Source: Ignavibacteria bacterium (GTDB lineage: Bacteria; Bacteroidota; Ignavibacteria; Kapaibacteriales; Kapaibacteriaceae). Taken from it: a stretch of 64,000 nucleotides of DNA. This document shows positions 51,356 through 61,814 of this stretch, in pieces; position 1 is the first letter of the stretch, and every line of letters starts with the position of its first letter. The notes under the pieces are model-generated. The model was not told where the DNA came from, ran no database searches, and saw only the letters and a list, made by a program, of their open reading frames with translations. The stretch covers positions 1 through 64,000 of the forward strand of contig CANMBE010000002.1 of the NCBI GenBank assembly GCA_947495975.1, read 5' to 3'. Made by a program: the position numbers and the translations under genes.

Positions 51356-51891
51356 TTGCTCGCCCTTGATGTTACGAGGAGCAACATGGTCTTAACCACA
51401 TCTGCAAGGAGGAAGGGAGCAATTCCCATGACCCAAACATTCTCATACCCAACAAACAACCCTAGCACCAGAGCGCCACAAGCAAGAATAATAGTCACAG
51501 CAGAAACGATTGCTAGAAGCATTCCTAAAATCGTAGCGGTAAATCCACGGTCACGTAGGCCCCCTACTAGGATACCAGCAGCAACAAAACCCATGAGGTA
51601 GCCAGACGTTGGTCCCCATAAAGCAGTTAACGACTCAAAACCTGAAAACACAGGCAATCCAAGCGCTCCAGCAGCAAGGTAAATCCCAATGGAGCTTACG
51701 CCAATCGTACGACCAAATAGCAACGGCCAAAGGATCACGGCAAATGTTTGCCCTGTGATTGGCACTGGAGTAAAAGGCAGTGGAATGCGCACTTGGGTCA
51801 ATAACGCAATTACGAGCGCTCCATAGAAGCTCATCGCAATCGGATGCACAAACCATAGTGTTCGTGGGCGATAAATAGAAGTGTTGTTCAT
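51337..51891 (-). CDS. bioY: BioY family biotin ECF transporter substrate-binding component
   Basis: VRIPLPFTPVPITGQTFAVILWPLLFGRTIGVSSIGIYLAAGALGLPVFSG; GPTSGYLMGF. Confidence 0.93.
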   Translation of the reverse strand: MNNTSIYRPRTLWFVHPIAMSFYGALVIALLTQVRIPLPFTPVPITGQTFAVILWPLLFGRTIGVSSIGIYLAAGALGLPVFSGFESLTALWGPTSGYLMGFVAAGILVGGLRDRGFTATILGMLLAIVSAVTIILACGALVLGLFVGYENVWVMGIAPFLLADVVKTMLLLVTSRASKWNTRS

Positions 51892-51910
51892 GTGGCAAAG
51901 ATACGTGAAA

Positions 51911-52741
51911 CTATTCCTTGAGTGCACCTGCAGTAAGACCTTCAATGATCCGTTTTTGAAAGAGTACGAAGAGAGCCAACACAGGCAATGCCGCAATACT
52001 TGCCCCCGCCATGAGATGCCCCCAGTCTATTGACTGTTTCCCAAGATAAAAAGCAAGCCCCACAGGAAGTGTTCGGTGGGCTTCGTCATTCGTAAACAGA
52101 AAAGGAAACAAGAATGCATTCCAATTTGAGAGGAAGATATAGATCGCTAGCACAGTCATAACAGGTCGGGCAAGGGGCAATACAACTCTGAACATGATGT
52201 ACCATTCTCCTGCACCATCAATTCGAGCAGCATCTTCAATCTCTGAAGGCATTGACTCGATGTATTGTTTTACAAGAAATATTCCAAACGGAGTAACGAG
52301 CCACGGCACAATAAGTGCAGCATACGAATTAATCCATCCGATTTCAGCCATGAGTCGGTACAGCGGAATCATGATCACTTGTTGCGGCACGATGAGCACA
52401 CCCAGCACGGTTGCGAAAAGGAGCCCCTTACCCCGAAACTGTCTGCGCGCAAAAGCATATCCCGCCCAAAGACAGAACAAAACATTCCCCGCTGTTACAA
52501 ATGATGCAACGAGTAATGAGTTCATAAAATAGCGCAAGAAATTATCCGACTGCCATGCGTCTCTGTAGTTCTCTAGTGTTGTGGCAGCACCAAGTATCTC
52601 TGTGAGAGTACCATATTGTTCTGGATTTGCACGCAAAGATGTAATGATCATCCAAGTCATTGGAGTAAGCATCCCCAATGCAACGATGAACAACAGGACG
52701 TTTACTGCGTAGTGAGAAAACGCGGTAGTAGACCGATTCAT
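51911..52741 (-). CDS. carbohydrate ABC transporter permease (MalG/CUT1-type)
   Basis: EAA-type loop EIEDAARIDGAGEWYIMFRVVLPLARPVM; multi-TM. Confidence 0.92.
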   Translation of the reverse strand: MNRSTTAFSHYAVNVLLFIVALGMLTPMTWMIITSLRANPEQYGTLTEILGAATTLENYRDAWQSDNFLRYFMNSLLVASFVTAGNVLFCLWAGYAFARRQFRGKGLLFATVLGVLIVPQQVIMIPLYRLMAEIGWINSYAALIVPWLVTPFGIFLVKQYIESMPSEIEDAARIDGAGEWYIMFRVVLPLARPVMTVLAIYIFLSNWNAFLFPFLFTNDEAHRTLPVGLAFYLGKQSIDWGHLMAGASIAALPVLALFVLFQKRIIEGLTAGALKE

Positions 52742-53340
52742 TTGAAGAGACCCTTGCTTGCGATATGATCTCGAACTGCAATAACGGTCAAATAATTGAT
52801 GCTCTTATTCTCACGAACGCGATTACGAATATCAGTAGAAGAAATCTCAAGCAATGGAGCGCCAATCCATAAAGGAGCGCGGCCATCAACTGTTAATGTT
52901 TCGGTGAGACGTTCTTCCATTTCAGGAGTGAGTAGGAAGGGGCGACGCACAACGCAAAGCTGCGCTTCTCGGCAGATATTTTCCCAGTCTCGCCATCGAA
53001 CAAATTCCACAGCTTGATCACTTCCAATCAAAATGGAGATCTTCGCCAGTGGCCTCTCAGTTGCAAATGCACGGATGGTATCGATCATATACGATACTCC
53101 CCCTCTACGCACTTCAACGTCACTCACGCGAAACTTGGCGTGTTGCAACGTAGCCAGGCGCACCATGGTTAGCCGGTCTTCGGCAGATGCGAGATTTGAG
53201 CCCTTGGTCTTAAAAGGCGATTGCAATGCAGGCACAAAAACACACTCATCTAATTCAAGTTGATCAACAAACCTATCAGCAATGATGAGGTGTGCGATGT
53301 GAATCGGATTGAATGAACCGCCAATGATTCCAATGTGCAT
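52738..53340 (-). CDS. nadD: nicotinate-nucleotide adenylyltransferase
   Basis: IGIIGGSFNPIHIAHLIIAD, ISSTDIRNRVRENKSINYLT. Confidence 0.95.
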   Translation of the reverse strand: MHIGIIGGSFNPIHIAHLIIADRFVDQLELDECVFVPALQSPFKTKGSNLASAEDRLTMVRLATLQHAKFRVSDVEVRRGGVSYMIDTIRAFATERPLAKISILIGSDQAVEFVRWRDWENICREAQLCVVRRPFLLTPEMEERLTETLTVDGRAPLWIGAPLLEISSTDIRNRVRENKSINYLTVIAVRDHIASKGLFK

Positions 53341-53348
53341 GTCGAGAT

Positions 53349-54680
53349 TTACGTAAGCGTCGTTACAAGCGTTTCGGCAGTGTTGCGGCGGCCATGCACT
53401 ACGTTGAGCGATATGAGCGATCTATCTGGTCTGCACCGTGCTTCAAATTCGCCACGGAACTTTTCAATAAATCCTTTAACGGGCCACGCTGCCGCATCGC
53501 CGAGCGCACAGATTGTATTGCCTTCAATGTTAGATGCAACGTTGTACAACAAATCAATGTCAGAGAATGTTGCGTTGCTATGTGCAAAGCGATGAAGAAC
53601 CTTTTCCATCCATCCACAACCTTCTCTACATGGTGTGCATTGTCCACACGACTCGTGATGATAGAACCGTGCTATGCGCAGAGTAACAGCAACAATGTCT
53701 GTGTCTTCGTCCATCACCATAATACCTGCGGTTCCTATGTGAGTACCAATCTTCTTTAGGTACTCTTCATCCATTCTGACACCGTCTAACTCATCACCAC
53801 GAAGCGGCGGCATTGAAGATCCTCCGGGAATTACGGCCTTTACTGCTTTACCGCCAGGCACCCCTCCGCAAACATCATAGATGATCTCGCTTAAGAGTGT
53901 GCCCGTAACGAGTTCATACACACCAGGTTTGTTCACGTGTCCACTTACGCCGTAGAGGATGGTTCCGCTATGACCTGCAGCACCAATCGAGGCATAAGCG
54001 CTGGCGCCCATTGCGAGAATTGGCGGCACTGTTGCAAGTGTCTCAACATTATTGATCGTTGTTGGCATTCCCCATAGCCCCTTATTCGCTGGGAAAGGTG
54101 GCTTATACCTTGGGTATGCACGGTCACCTTCTAGCGAGCTCATCAGCGACGTTTCTTCACCACAGATATATGCGCCTGCTCCTTTATGAACAAGAATCTC
54201 CATCGAATAATCACCACCAAATGTCTGCTTCATTCGCTCGCCAACAAAACCCTTTGCATACGCCTCATCAAGAGCCGTCTGCATACAGTCTACCCACTTG
54301 TGATACTCGCCGCGGATATAAATGAACGCGGTTTTGATGCCCATAGCGTAACCTGCGATGAGTATCCCTTCAATAAGCTGATGAGGATTTTCTTCGAAAA
54401 TCTGGCGATCCTTAAACGAGCCTGGTTCTGATTCATCACCGTTGATGGCAAGATATTTTGGCTTTTCATTGCCCTTGGGCATGAAAGACCATTTGAGCCC
54501 AGTTGGGAAACATGCACCACCACGGCCGCGCAGTCCAGATTTTTTCACTTCATCTGTAACCTGATCAGGCGACATGGCAAGGGCTTTGCGATACGCAGAG
54601 TAACCGCCATTGGCAATGTAGACATCTACGTTATGTATGCCGTTGATCTTTGGGAGGACTATATGTGGTGCTTCGTACAT
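53349..54680 (-). CDS. nuoF: NADH-quinone oxidoreductase subunit F
   Basis: GLRGRGGACFPTGLKWSFM, GAGAYICGEETSLMSSLEG, CGQCTPCREGCGWM. Confidence 0.95.
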   Translation of the reverse strand: MYEAPHIVLPKINGIHNVDVYIANGGYSAYRKALAMSPDQVTDEVKKSGLRGRGGACFPTGLKWSFMPKGNEKPKYLAINGDESEPGSFKDRQIFEENPHQLIEGILIAGYAMGIKTAFIYIRGEYHKWVDCMQTALDEAYAKGFVGERMKQTFGGDYSMEILVHKGAGAYICGEETSLMSSLEGDRAYPRYKPPFPANKGLWGMPTTINNVETLATVPPILAMGASAYASIGAAGHSGTILYGVSGHVNKPGVYELVTGTLLSEIIYDVCGGVPGGKAVKAVIPGGSSMPPLRGDELDGVRMDEEYLKKIGTHIGTAGIMVMDEDTDIVAVTLRIARFYHHESCGQCTPCREGCGWMEKVLHRFAHSNATFSDIDLLYNVASNIEGNTICALGDAAAWPVKGFIEKFRGEFEARCRPDRSLISLNVVHGRRNTAETLVTTLT

Positions 54681-54814
54681 GCCTATTCCTGAGCGTTACG
54701 TGTGATATATGGACGCAAATATAAGGCAGGAATGTGCGCTCAGTGTAGGCTATCGTGCGGACCCGTGTATCCATTGAGGAGCAACCATAGGAGAACGCTT
54801 GAGATATGCTCTTC

Positions 54815-55160
54815 CTAGAAGTCAGTATCATCGCTATAAACTCTTGCTCGCAGCTGGTCTAGCTCATCTGTCGTAGAAGAAAACATGGAGATATCTATGT
54901 GCTTCGAACGAGTGTTTCCAACAGACCTAAAAAGCATCCCCCAATTGCCACCTGTCCATAAGTGGCATATTTATATCAAGGACACAGACAATAAGCAAAA
55001 AGTCGAATTCCCCAGCGTTGGCATTAAGGAACATCAGAGCTTCCTCACCATTAGCACCACGTACTGAACGGATAACAACTAGTGCTTGCGTGAACGTATA
55101 CAAAGACTCATCCGATAATCCTGACCGTCCATATCGTCGTTAACTAAATGTGACAACACG
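54815..55160 (-). pseudogene. degraded CheY-like response-regulator receiver (REC) domain
   Basis: minus-strand frames read ...DESLYTFTQALVVIRSVRGANGEEALMFLNANAGEFDFLLIVCVLDINMPLMDRWQLGDAF*, then after a 1-nt shift FRSVGNTRSKHIDISMFSSTTDELDQLRARVYSDDTDF*; in-frame TAG at 54927-54929. Confidence 0.8.
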
Positions 55161-55214
55161 CTATCAGCTTATCATAATTATTCTCGTCATTACCGCTTCA
55201 AACGACAAAATGTT

Positions 55215-55304
55215 TCAGCCACGACCACCATGGAGAAAGACAATACAAGGCGCTCCAATCGTGCCAGTATCGCGAACATAGATTCTTTGCTCTACAATGT
55301 TCAT
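55215..55304 (-). pseudogene. truncated N-terminal fragment resembling an alpha/beta hydrolase
   Basis: 29-codon ORF MNIVEQRIYVRDTGTIGAPCIVFLHGGRG* ending at the HGG oxyanion-hole motif. Confidence 0.5.
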
Positions 55305-55375
55305 AGCGTTGAGACTAGCGTTCATACGGTGAACAATTGCACTGATAAACTACGTTGTAAATCTGCGAATGACAA

Positions 55376-56593
55376 TCACGACTGCTCCACTACAACTGCC
55401 AGACCCTGACCAACACCAATACACAACGCAGCGGCACCATAGCGTACTCCGCGCCGCCGCATTTCACGCACAAGATGCCCAACAATACGGCCGCCACTCA
55501 TGCCTAAAGGATGCCCTATTGCAATTGCTCCCCCGTTAACATTGACGATTTCAGGATCTACGCCTAGCTCGCGAATGCATGCAAGTGATTGCGCTGCGAA
55601 AGCTTCGTTGATTTCTATGAGTTGTAACTCTGCAACACCTATTCCGCTTCGCTCACATGCCAAACGAATCGCACCTACAGGTCCAATGCCCATGATGCGT
55701 GGGTCTACCCCAACAGCGCCAGAATGAACAACGCGACCATATACATGATTCTGTAAGTGTGGCTGTGATCTGATTCCATTTTCGCTTGCTAGTATCATCA
55801 TCGACGCACCATCATTGAGCGATGAAGAATTTCCAGCTGTCACCGAGCCACTCTTACGAAATGCAGGATTCAATTTTGCTAGCTGTTCGATAGTGGAGTC
55901 TCGACGGGGCATTTCATCTCTCGCTACAACTGTCTTATCACCCTTGCGCCCAGCAATCACAACTGGCACAATTTCTTCATCAAACAATCCGTTCTCTTGT
56001 GCAGTTGTTGCCAACAGATGAGAACGGAGAGCAAACACGTCCTGATCTTCTCTTGAAATATTCCAGCGCTCTGCAATATTCTCAGCAGTCTCGCCCATTA
56101 CTTCCAATGGAAACAGAGCTTCCATTTTAGGATTCGGATAACGCCAACCAAGCGCCGTATCAAATGCCGTGAGGTTGCCAAACGTTGCGCTACCTGAAAC
56201 ATTCTTTGGCACACTGTATGGAGCTCTAGACATGCTTTCTACACCACCAACAACAAGGATATCACCCTCGCCACTTGTGATAGCGCGCATGCCCTGAATA
56301 ATGGCTTCAAGTGATGATGCACAAAGTCTATTCACGGTAACGCCAGGCACGGTATCAGGAAGTCCAGCAAGGAGCCCAACCATCCGTGCAACATTGCGAT
56401 TGTCCTCTCCTGCCTGATTTGCACACCCGAGTATAACGTCATTGATCGAAGAAGGCTCAACACCTGTTCGTTCAACGAGTGCTCTCAAAAGACCAGCAGC
56501 CATATCATCGGGTCTCACAGAGCTTAAGACACCTCCATACTTGCCAACTGGTGTTCTTAGGGGTTCGATAATATATGTCATGTTGATTTTCAT
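55376..56593 (-). CDS. thiolase family acetyl-CoA C-acyltransferase
   Basis: [12 protein letters not shown] active Cys, [34 protein letters not shown]. Confidence 0.95.
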   Translation of the reverse strand: MKINMTYIIEPLRTPVGKYGGVLSSVRPDDMAAGLLRALVERTGVEPSSINDVILGCANQAGEDNRNVARMVGLLAGLPDTVPGVTVNRLCASSLEAIIQGMRAITSGEGDILVVGGVESMSRAPYSVPKNVSGSATFGNLTAFDTALGWRYPNPKMEALFPLEVMGETAENIAERWNISREDQDVFALRSHLLATTAQENGLFDEEIVPVVIAGRKGDKTVVARDEMPRRDSTIEQLAKLNPAFRKSGSVTAGNSSSLNDGASMMILASENGIRSQPHLQNHVYGRVVHSGAVGVDPRIMGIGPVGAIRLACERSGIGVAELQLIEINEAFAAQSLACIRELGVDPEIVNVNGGAIAIGHPLGMSGGRIVGHLVREMRRRGVRYGAAALCIGVGQGLAVVVEQS

Positions 56594-59289
56594 AGGGTTG
56601 AAAGATTACGTTCTATTTTCACAATAGCGTCATTCCAATCACGATGCTTCTGGCGCTCGGCTTCAACTATATCTGGATTTGCATTCTGAATGAATGACGC
56701 ATTATCCAATTTCTTTTCAACTCCGGTAACGGCATTTCGAAGTCGATCAACTTCCTTGGTAAGCCGAACTCGTTCTTTTTCTAGGTCGATCTTACCAGCC
56801 ACGATGAGAAATATCTCAACGCCGCGAACAACGTCTGCAACAGAGCCTACGGGCTTTGTAACAGATGAACCGATATTCAATTCTGCACAGCGACCAAGCG
56901 ATGTAATCGTTGGAGCTTGCTCCGCAAAAAATGGAACCATCACATCGGGTACGTTCAAGTGTACGTCAAGACGCTCTCCTGGTGGAATCTCCATTTCTGC
57001 GCGCTGTCTGCGGATTCCTTCAACAACATTTTGCAGAATCTCAAAACGCGTTTCAACCTCTTCATCAACAAGTAGAGAGTTGGATGTTGGAGCAGTTGTT
57101 GTTGAGATTGAATCATCAGCCCCCTTGCCAAACAGTCCATGCCATAATTCTTCAGTGAGAAATGGCATCACTGGATGCAGAATTGTAAGCGTGCCTTCAA
57201 TTATGGAGAAGGCGTGCAACATCAGTTGTGATCTTTGTGCGTCTGATGTGGCCTGCGTGAATTGCACTTTAACAATCTCCACATACCAGTCACAGAAATC
57301 TCGCCAAATAAAGTCATACAGTATTTTAGAATATTCGGTAATGCGATAGTCGCGCAAAGCCGACGTAGCAAGCTGTACTGTTGTGTTGTAGCGTGATGCA
57401 ATCCAGCGATCTGCAGTAGAAAGTACGTACGTGTCATTGCCATCTACGTCAACAATATCAGCCTGCTTCAATTGCAAAAATCTGCATGCATTCCATACTT
57501 TGTTGGCAAAGTTTCTACCCAATTCCATTGACGGAATGTCTTGTGTTTTATCATCAATGTCGAGGCGCACGTCTGTACCCATTGGCGCTAGATAGATCAT
57601 CGTAAATCGTACAGCATCGGCGCCATATTTCGCAATGACTGTTAATGGATCGGGAGAGTTGCCCAGAGACTTCGAAAGTTTTCTTCCTTTGGCGTCGCGA
57701 ATAATTGACGTGAGATAGACATCACGAAATGGTACCTCACCTCGGAATTTGAGTGTGGCCATAACCATTCTCGCCACCCAGAAAAAGATGATGTCGGGTC
57801 CAGTCACTAGGAGATTAGATGGCAAATAGTAGCGCATGAGCTGCTCGCTCTCGCTGCTCTCATCATTGTGATGGAGCGCCGGGCCACGCCACTTCATTGT
57901 GGTCATTGGCCATAGCCACGCCGAGAACCATGTATCTAATACATCTTGGTCTTGCGTTAGGACAGCCCCCTCATCAAGACCGAGTTTTTCACGTGCGTGT
58001 TGAACGTCACGAGCTGCCGTGTTGCGCCCGTCTTCTGCGTAGTACACAGGTATGCGATGTCCCCACCACAATTGACGCGAGATACACCAATCGCGAATGT
58101 TCAACATCCAATGTTCGTATGTGCGTGCCCAATGTTCTGGATACAACGTGATGCGACCATCCTGAACTGCTTTGAGTGCGGGTTCTGCTAAGGGGCTCAT
58201 TTTCACAAACCACTGATCACTGAGGTAGGGCTCAACGGCCTCACCTCCGCGCTCGCTAAAGCCCACATTGTGTGTGTAGTCTTCCTTCTTTTCAAGAAGT
58301 TCTTGTAGTTCAAGGGCAACAACAACTTTCCTACGAGCCACAAAACGGTCGAGTCCAGCGAACTCCCCCGCCAACTCATTGAGCGTTGCATCTGGGTTTA
58401 TACATGCAGGCATTGGTAGACCATGACGTAGTCCAATCTCAAAGTCATTCGGATCATGAGCGGGAGTAATCTTAACGCAGCCAGTCCCAAACTCCGGATC
58501 AGCATAGTCATCGGCGATAATCGGCACAGATTGGCCCCCTATCGGCACAAGAACATTTTTACCAACAAGATGAGCGTAGCGGCTGTCGTGTGGATTCACA
58601 GCCACTGCAACGTCGGCAAAAATTGTTTCAGGGCGCACCGTAGCAACAAGTAGCGTTCCGGTGCCATCCTCTAGGTGGTACCTAAGCGTATAAAGGTGTT
58701 CCTTGACTTCTTTAAAGTTTACTTCTTCATCACTAAGCGCGCTTTGTGCAAGGGGCGACCAATTAATGATGCGCTTTCCTCGATAGATGAGCCCCTCGTC
58801 AAACAGAGCAATGAATACGTCCCGAACGGCCTCAATCGCGGTATCGTCCATCGTGAACAGCGTCCGCTCCCAGTCACATGAAACTCCGAGCGTGCGAAGT
58901 TGACCTAGGATGATATCGCCATATTTGCCCTTCCAGTCCCATACCTTTTCAATAAACTGGTCCCGGCCAAGGTTGTGGCGGGAAATCCCTTCCTTCTTGA
59001 GCTCTTGCTCTACCTTCGTCTGAGTTGCAATACCGGCATGGTCTAGTCCGGGGAACCAACATGCTTCACGGCCCGAGAGCCGAGCCCACCGAATGTAGAT
59101 GTCTTGTAGCGTATTATTCAACACGTGACCAAAGTGCAGGATTCCTGTCACGTTTGGCGGCGGCATAAGCACTGAGTATGGTTGGCCCTCAGATGGCGCG
59201 GACTGCGTTATACCCGTGCGCTGCCATACTTCATACCAATGTTGTTCTGAGGCGGCTGAGCTGTAGAATTTTTCGAGGGGTGCGGACAT
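56590..59289 (-). CDS. valS: valine--tRNA ligase
   Basis: [37 protein letters not shown] (KMSKS-like), C-terminal coiled coil. Confidence 0.98.
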   Translation of the reverse strand: MSAPLEKFYSSAASEQHWYEVWQRTGITQSAPSEGQPYSVLMPPPNVTGILHFGHVLNNTLQDIYIRWARLSGREACWFPGLDHAGIATQTKVEQELKKEGISRHNLGRDQFIEKVWDWKGKYGDIILGQLRTLGVSCDWERTLFTMDDTAIEAVRDVFIALFDEGLIYRGKRIINWSPLAQSALSDEEVNFKEVKEHLYTLRYHLEDGTGTLLVATVRPETIFADVAVAVNPHDSRYAHLVGKNVLVPIGGQSVPIIADDYADPEFGTGCVKITPAHDPNDFEIGLRHGLPMPACINPDATLNELAGEFAGLDRFVARRKVVVALELQELLEKKEDYTHNVGFSERGGEAVEPYLSDQWFVKMSPLAEPALKAVQDGRITLYPEHWARTYEHWMLNIRDWCISRQLWWGHRIPVYYAEDGRNTAARDVQHAREKLGLDEGAVLTQDQDVLDTWFSAWLWPMTTMKWRGPALHHNDESSESEQLMRYYLPSNLLVTGPDIIFFWVARMVMATLKFRGEVPFRDVYLTSIIRDAKGRKLSKSLGNSPDPLTVIAKYGADAVRFTMIYLAPMGTDVRLDIDDKTQDIPSMELGRNFANKVWNACRFLQLKQADIVDVDGNDTYVLSTADRWIASRYNTTVQLATSALRDYRITEYSKILYDFIWRDFCDWYVEIVKVQFTQATSDAQRSQLMLHAFSIIEGTLTILHPVMPFLTEELWHGLFGKGADDSISTTTAPTSNSLLVDEEVETRFEILQNVVEGIRRQRAEMEIPPGERLDVHLNVPDVMVPFFAEQAPTITSLGRCAELNIGSSVTKPVGSVADVVRGVEIFLIVAGKIDLEKERVRLTKEVDRLRNAVTGVEKKLDNASFIQNANPDIVEAERQKHRDWNDAIVKIERNLSTL

Positions 59290-59472
59290 AGACTAGAGGT
59301 AAATGCGATATTACGAATGCCAAGAATGTCAAAGATATGGTTTCTCCATGGAGACGTAACTCCCTGTCATATGAAGACATAATCATGCAAATCGTCGGCC
59401 GTTCGGTCGTTACCCCGTATATTGAGAGTAAGACGAATCAGTTGAGAGTCGTACGCTAGGTTTACACTTGGA

Positions 59473-59490
59473 TTGTTAAGGGCTTAACAA
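59473..59490. promoter_or_regulatory. inverted repeat TTGTTAAG-GG-CTTAACAA upstream of the lipoprotein/LysM genes
   Basis: perfect 8-bp arms, 2-nt spacer, 40 nt upstream of the lipoprotein start; no T-tract. Confidence 0.35.
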
Positions 59491-59529
59491 CAGTTAAATT
59501 CACGAAACTTGCTATTCGAAGGAGGACGT

Positions 59530-59868
59530 ATGAGTAAATGGAACGGCGCCATGGTGGCAATAGCTTCCCTAGGCTTGGCGCTGGTGCTAACGTCATGCGG
59601 TTGCAAGATCAAGGATGAGCAATTGGCACAAATTCGCCAACTGCGCACCGAAGAGAAGCAAATCGCAATGGACACGAAAAAATCAGAGGCTGACCGCTCG
59701 CGTATTCAAAGCGAACTCAGCAACCGCCAAGGTGAGGTTCGCAATTGCACCCAACGCCTGTCTTTTGTTCAGGAAAAGAAGGCAAAATGGCCAAATGTAT
59801 GGCCTGAATGGGATCCAAGTGCCCCAGAGCCTATGCCAGAACCAACTCCATCTCCTAAAAAGAAATAA
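59530..59868 (+). CDS. small coiled-coil lipoprotein with Pro-rich, Lys-terminated tail
   Basis: lipobox LVLTSCGC; GGAGG upstream of ATG; charged helix; C-terminus PEPMPEPTPSPKKK. Confidence 0.75.
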   Translation: MSKWNGAMVAIASLGLALVLTSCGCKIKDEQLAQIRQLRTEEKQIAMDTKKSEADRSRIQSELSNRQGEVRNCTQRLSFVQEKKAKWPNVWPEWDPSAPEPMPEPTPSPKKK

Positions 59869-59889
59869 GCCACAAAAGGACACAATAAC

Positions 59890-60720
59890 ATGAAGAAATT
59901 CCTTCTCATCTCGCTGTTCTGTGGCTTCGTAATCCCTGCCTTCGCACAACAAGTTCCTCCGCCACCTGCTAGTAAGGTAGACGAGATGCTCACGTGTGAT
60001 GAAGCGGATTCACGAATCATGCAGTATCAAGGCCTGAATGCCACAGCAAAAGCAAAATATGATGCTGTACTCGCAGACATCATGAAGGCCGAAGGCGATC
60101 TAGCCACTGCCGTTACAGTGCTGAAAAAGTGCAGCGATGATATTTACGCGATGGTTAATGCTACTGAAGCTGACGTGAACTCGTTCCGTCAACGCCTCGG
60201 TCAGATTGAAGGCCGTGTGCGTGAAATGCAAAGACTTACCGATGACCAACTTGCTGACCGCCAAGACGAAGTAAAGGTGCTTGATGGCTCACTCAACGAA
60301 ATGGCTCGTGAGCAAATCGCAATCATTCCTGAGTTTTACGATCGCGCTCTTTCGCTTCACCGAGACATCAAGGGTCTCTACCGCGAGAAGAAGATCAAGG
60401 GCTATACGGTTGGTACATGGGCAGAGAATAAAGATTGCCTTTGGAACATCGCAGGACGCCAAGAGATTTATGCCGACCCCTTTCAGTGGCCAAAGATTTG
60501 GCAGGCAAACACAGATAAGATTAAGAACCCAGACGTTATTCAACCAGGCTGGAATCTTGCAGTGCCACCTCCGGGCCCAAAGACTTCTGATGAAATGAAG
60601 GCAGAACGTACATACTGGCGCAAGAAGCGCGTAGCTGCTTCAGCATTGACTGCACCTACAGAAACAGCAACGCCTGCAGTACCAGCACAGACAACAAAGA
60701 AGACAGAAGCCGGTAACTAA
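59890..60720 (+). CDS. secreted coiled-coil protein with LysM-like C-terminal domain
   Basis: signal peptide; YTVGTWAENKDCLWNIAGRQEIYADPFQWPKIWQANTDKIKNPDVIQPGWNLAVPP. Confidence 0.85.
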   Translation: MKKFLLISLFCGFVIPAFAQQVPPPPASKVDEMLTCDEADSRIMQYQGLNATAKAKYDAVLADIMKAEGDLATAVTVLKKCSDDIYAMVNATEADVNSFRQRLGQIEGRVREMQRLTDDQLADRQDEVKVLDGSLNEMAREQIAIIPEFYDRALSLHRDIKGLYREKKIKGYTVGTWAENKDCLWNIAGRQEIYADPFQWPKIWQANTDKIKNPDVIQPGWNLAVPPPGPKTSDEMKAERTYWRKKRVAASALTAPTETATPAVPAQTTKKTEAGN

Positions 60721-60743
60721 TACGTACCTGCAGTGCAACTTTC

Positions 60744-60773
60744 AAAGGGCCCGTTTATCGGGCCCTTTTTTTT
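60744..60773 (+). terminator. intrinsic terminator
   Basis: AAAGGGCCCG-TTTAT-CGGGCCCTTT followed by a T-tract. Confidence 0.92.
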
Positions 60774-60812
60774 GATGTATTTTTGAAAATTCCCCACCAA
60801 ATCACCACATAG

Positions 60813-61814
60813 ATGCAAATTGTAGAGAAGAAAATCAAGCTTACGGACATCGACCTTCTCGAATTGTTCGGGCCACAAGAGGCCCATCTGCAACTCATTG
60901 AGAATAAATTCGATACAGCTATCACCGTTCGCGGTGATACTATGGTTCTTCGCGGTGAACCAATCGAAGTCAAAAAAATTGAACAGATCTTTCAAGAGCT
61001 AACGCATTCTCTGAAACGCACAGGCAGACTACAACTCGCAGATGTATCAATGATTGTGGACCTCGTTGATGGCGGTCGCGCGGGTGTAGCACCGAGTTCC
61101 ATGAGCAAGGAGGAACTTGACTCTGTGATCTTGTGGGGTAAGAAAGAAATGATTCGTGCGCGTACGCCGCGTCAAATGGAGTATTACCGAAAAGTTCGCA
61201 CCAATGATCTCGTATTTAGCATAGGTCCCGCAGGTACAGGAAAAACGTTTCTTGCAGTTGCAATGGCTCTAGCAGCTCTACGCGCCAATGAGATCTCGCG
61301 AATCATCCTATCTCGTCCAGCAGTTGAGGCCGGCGAGTCGCTCGGTTTTCTACCTGGTGACATCTCAGAGAAAGTTGATCCATACCTCCGCCCCCTCCTC
61401 GATGCATTGAGCGACATGGTGAGCCCAGACAAACTCAAGAGCATGATCGAAAAACGAATTGTAGAAATCATCCCGCTAGCATACATGCGCGGTCGAACGC
61501 TGAACAACTCCTTCATCATCCTAGACGAAGCACAGAACGCCTCGAGAACACAGATGAAAATGTTTCTTACTCGACTTGGTAGGAATTCTAAAGCGGTTGT
61601 TACTGGCGATGTAACTCAGATTGACCTTCCTAAGAAATACGACTCTGGACTAATGGATGTTTTTGAACTCTTTGGTGGTATTAGTGGTATTGATTTCATT
61701 GAGTTTGAAAAATCAGATGTGATGAGGCATAGACTCGTCATGGAAATTGTTGCTGCCTATGAACGAGATGCTGAAAAGAAGCAGAGAATCAATGGAGATA
61801 GCAAGCCGATATGA
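60813..61814 (+). CDS. PhoH family ATPase
   Basis: GPAGTGKTFLAVAMA, LSRPAVEAGESLGFLPGD, FIILDEAQNASRTQMKMFLTRLG. Confidence 0.96.
   Translation: MQIVEKKIKLTDIDLLELFGPQEAHLQLIENKFDTAITVRGDTMVLRGEPIEVKKIEQIFQELTHSLKRTGRLQLADVSMIVDLVDGGRAGVAPSSMSKEELDSVILWGKKEMIRARTPRQMEYYRKVRTNDLVFSIGPAGTGKTFLAVAMALAALRANEISRIILSRPAVEAGESLGFLPGDISEKVDPYLRPLLDALSDMVSPDKLKSMIEKRIVEIIPLAYMRGRTLNNSFIILDEAQNASRTQMKMFLTRLGRNSKAVVTGDVTQIDLPKKYDSGLMDVFELFGGISGIDFIEFEKSDVMRHRLVMEIVAAYERDAEKKQRINGDSKPI

Noticed and set aside
51892-51910. Possible riboswitch or BirA operator upstream of bioY
   Set aside because: Only 19 bp separate bioY from the upstream gene; no palindromic BirA-like site visible
54885-55067. 60-aa plus-strand ORF in the 54.7-55.4 kb gap
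   Set aside because: Antisense to the degraded receiver-domain pseudogene; composition gives no independent support
56690-57349. 219-aa plus-strand ORF
   Set aside because: Antisense to valS coding sequence
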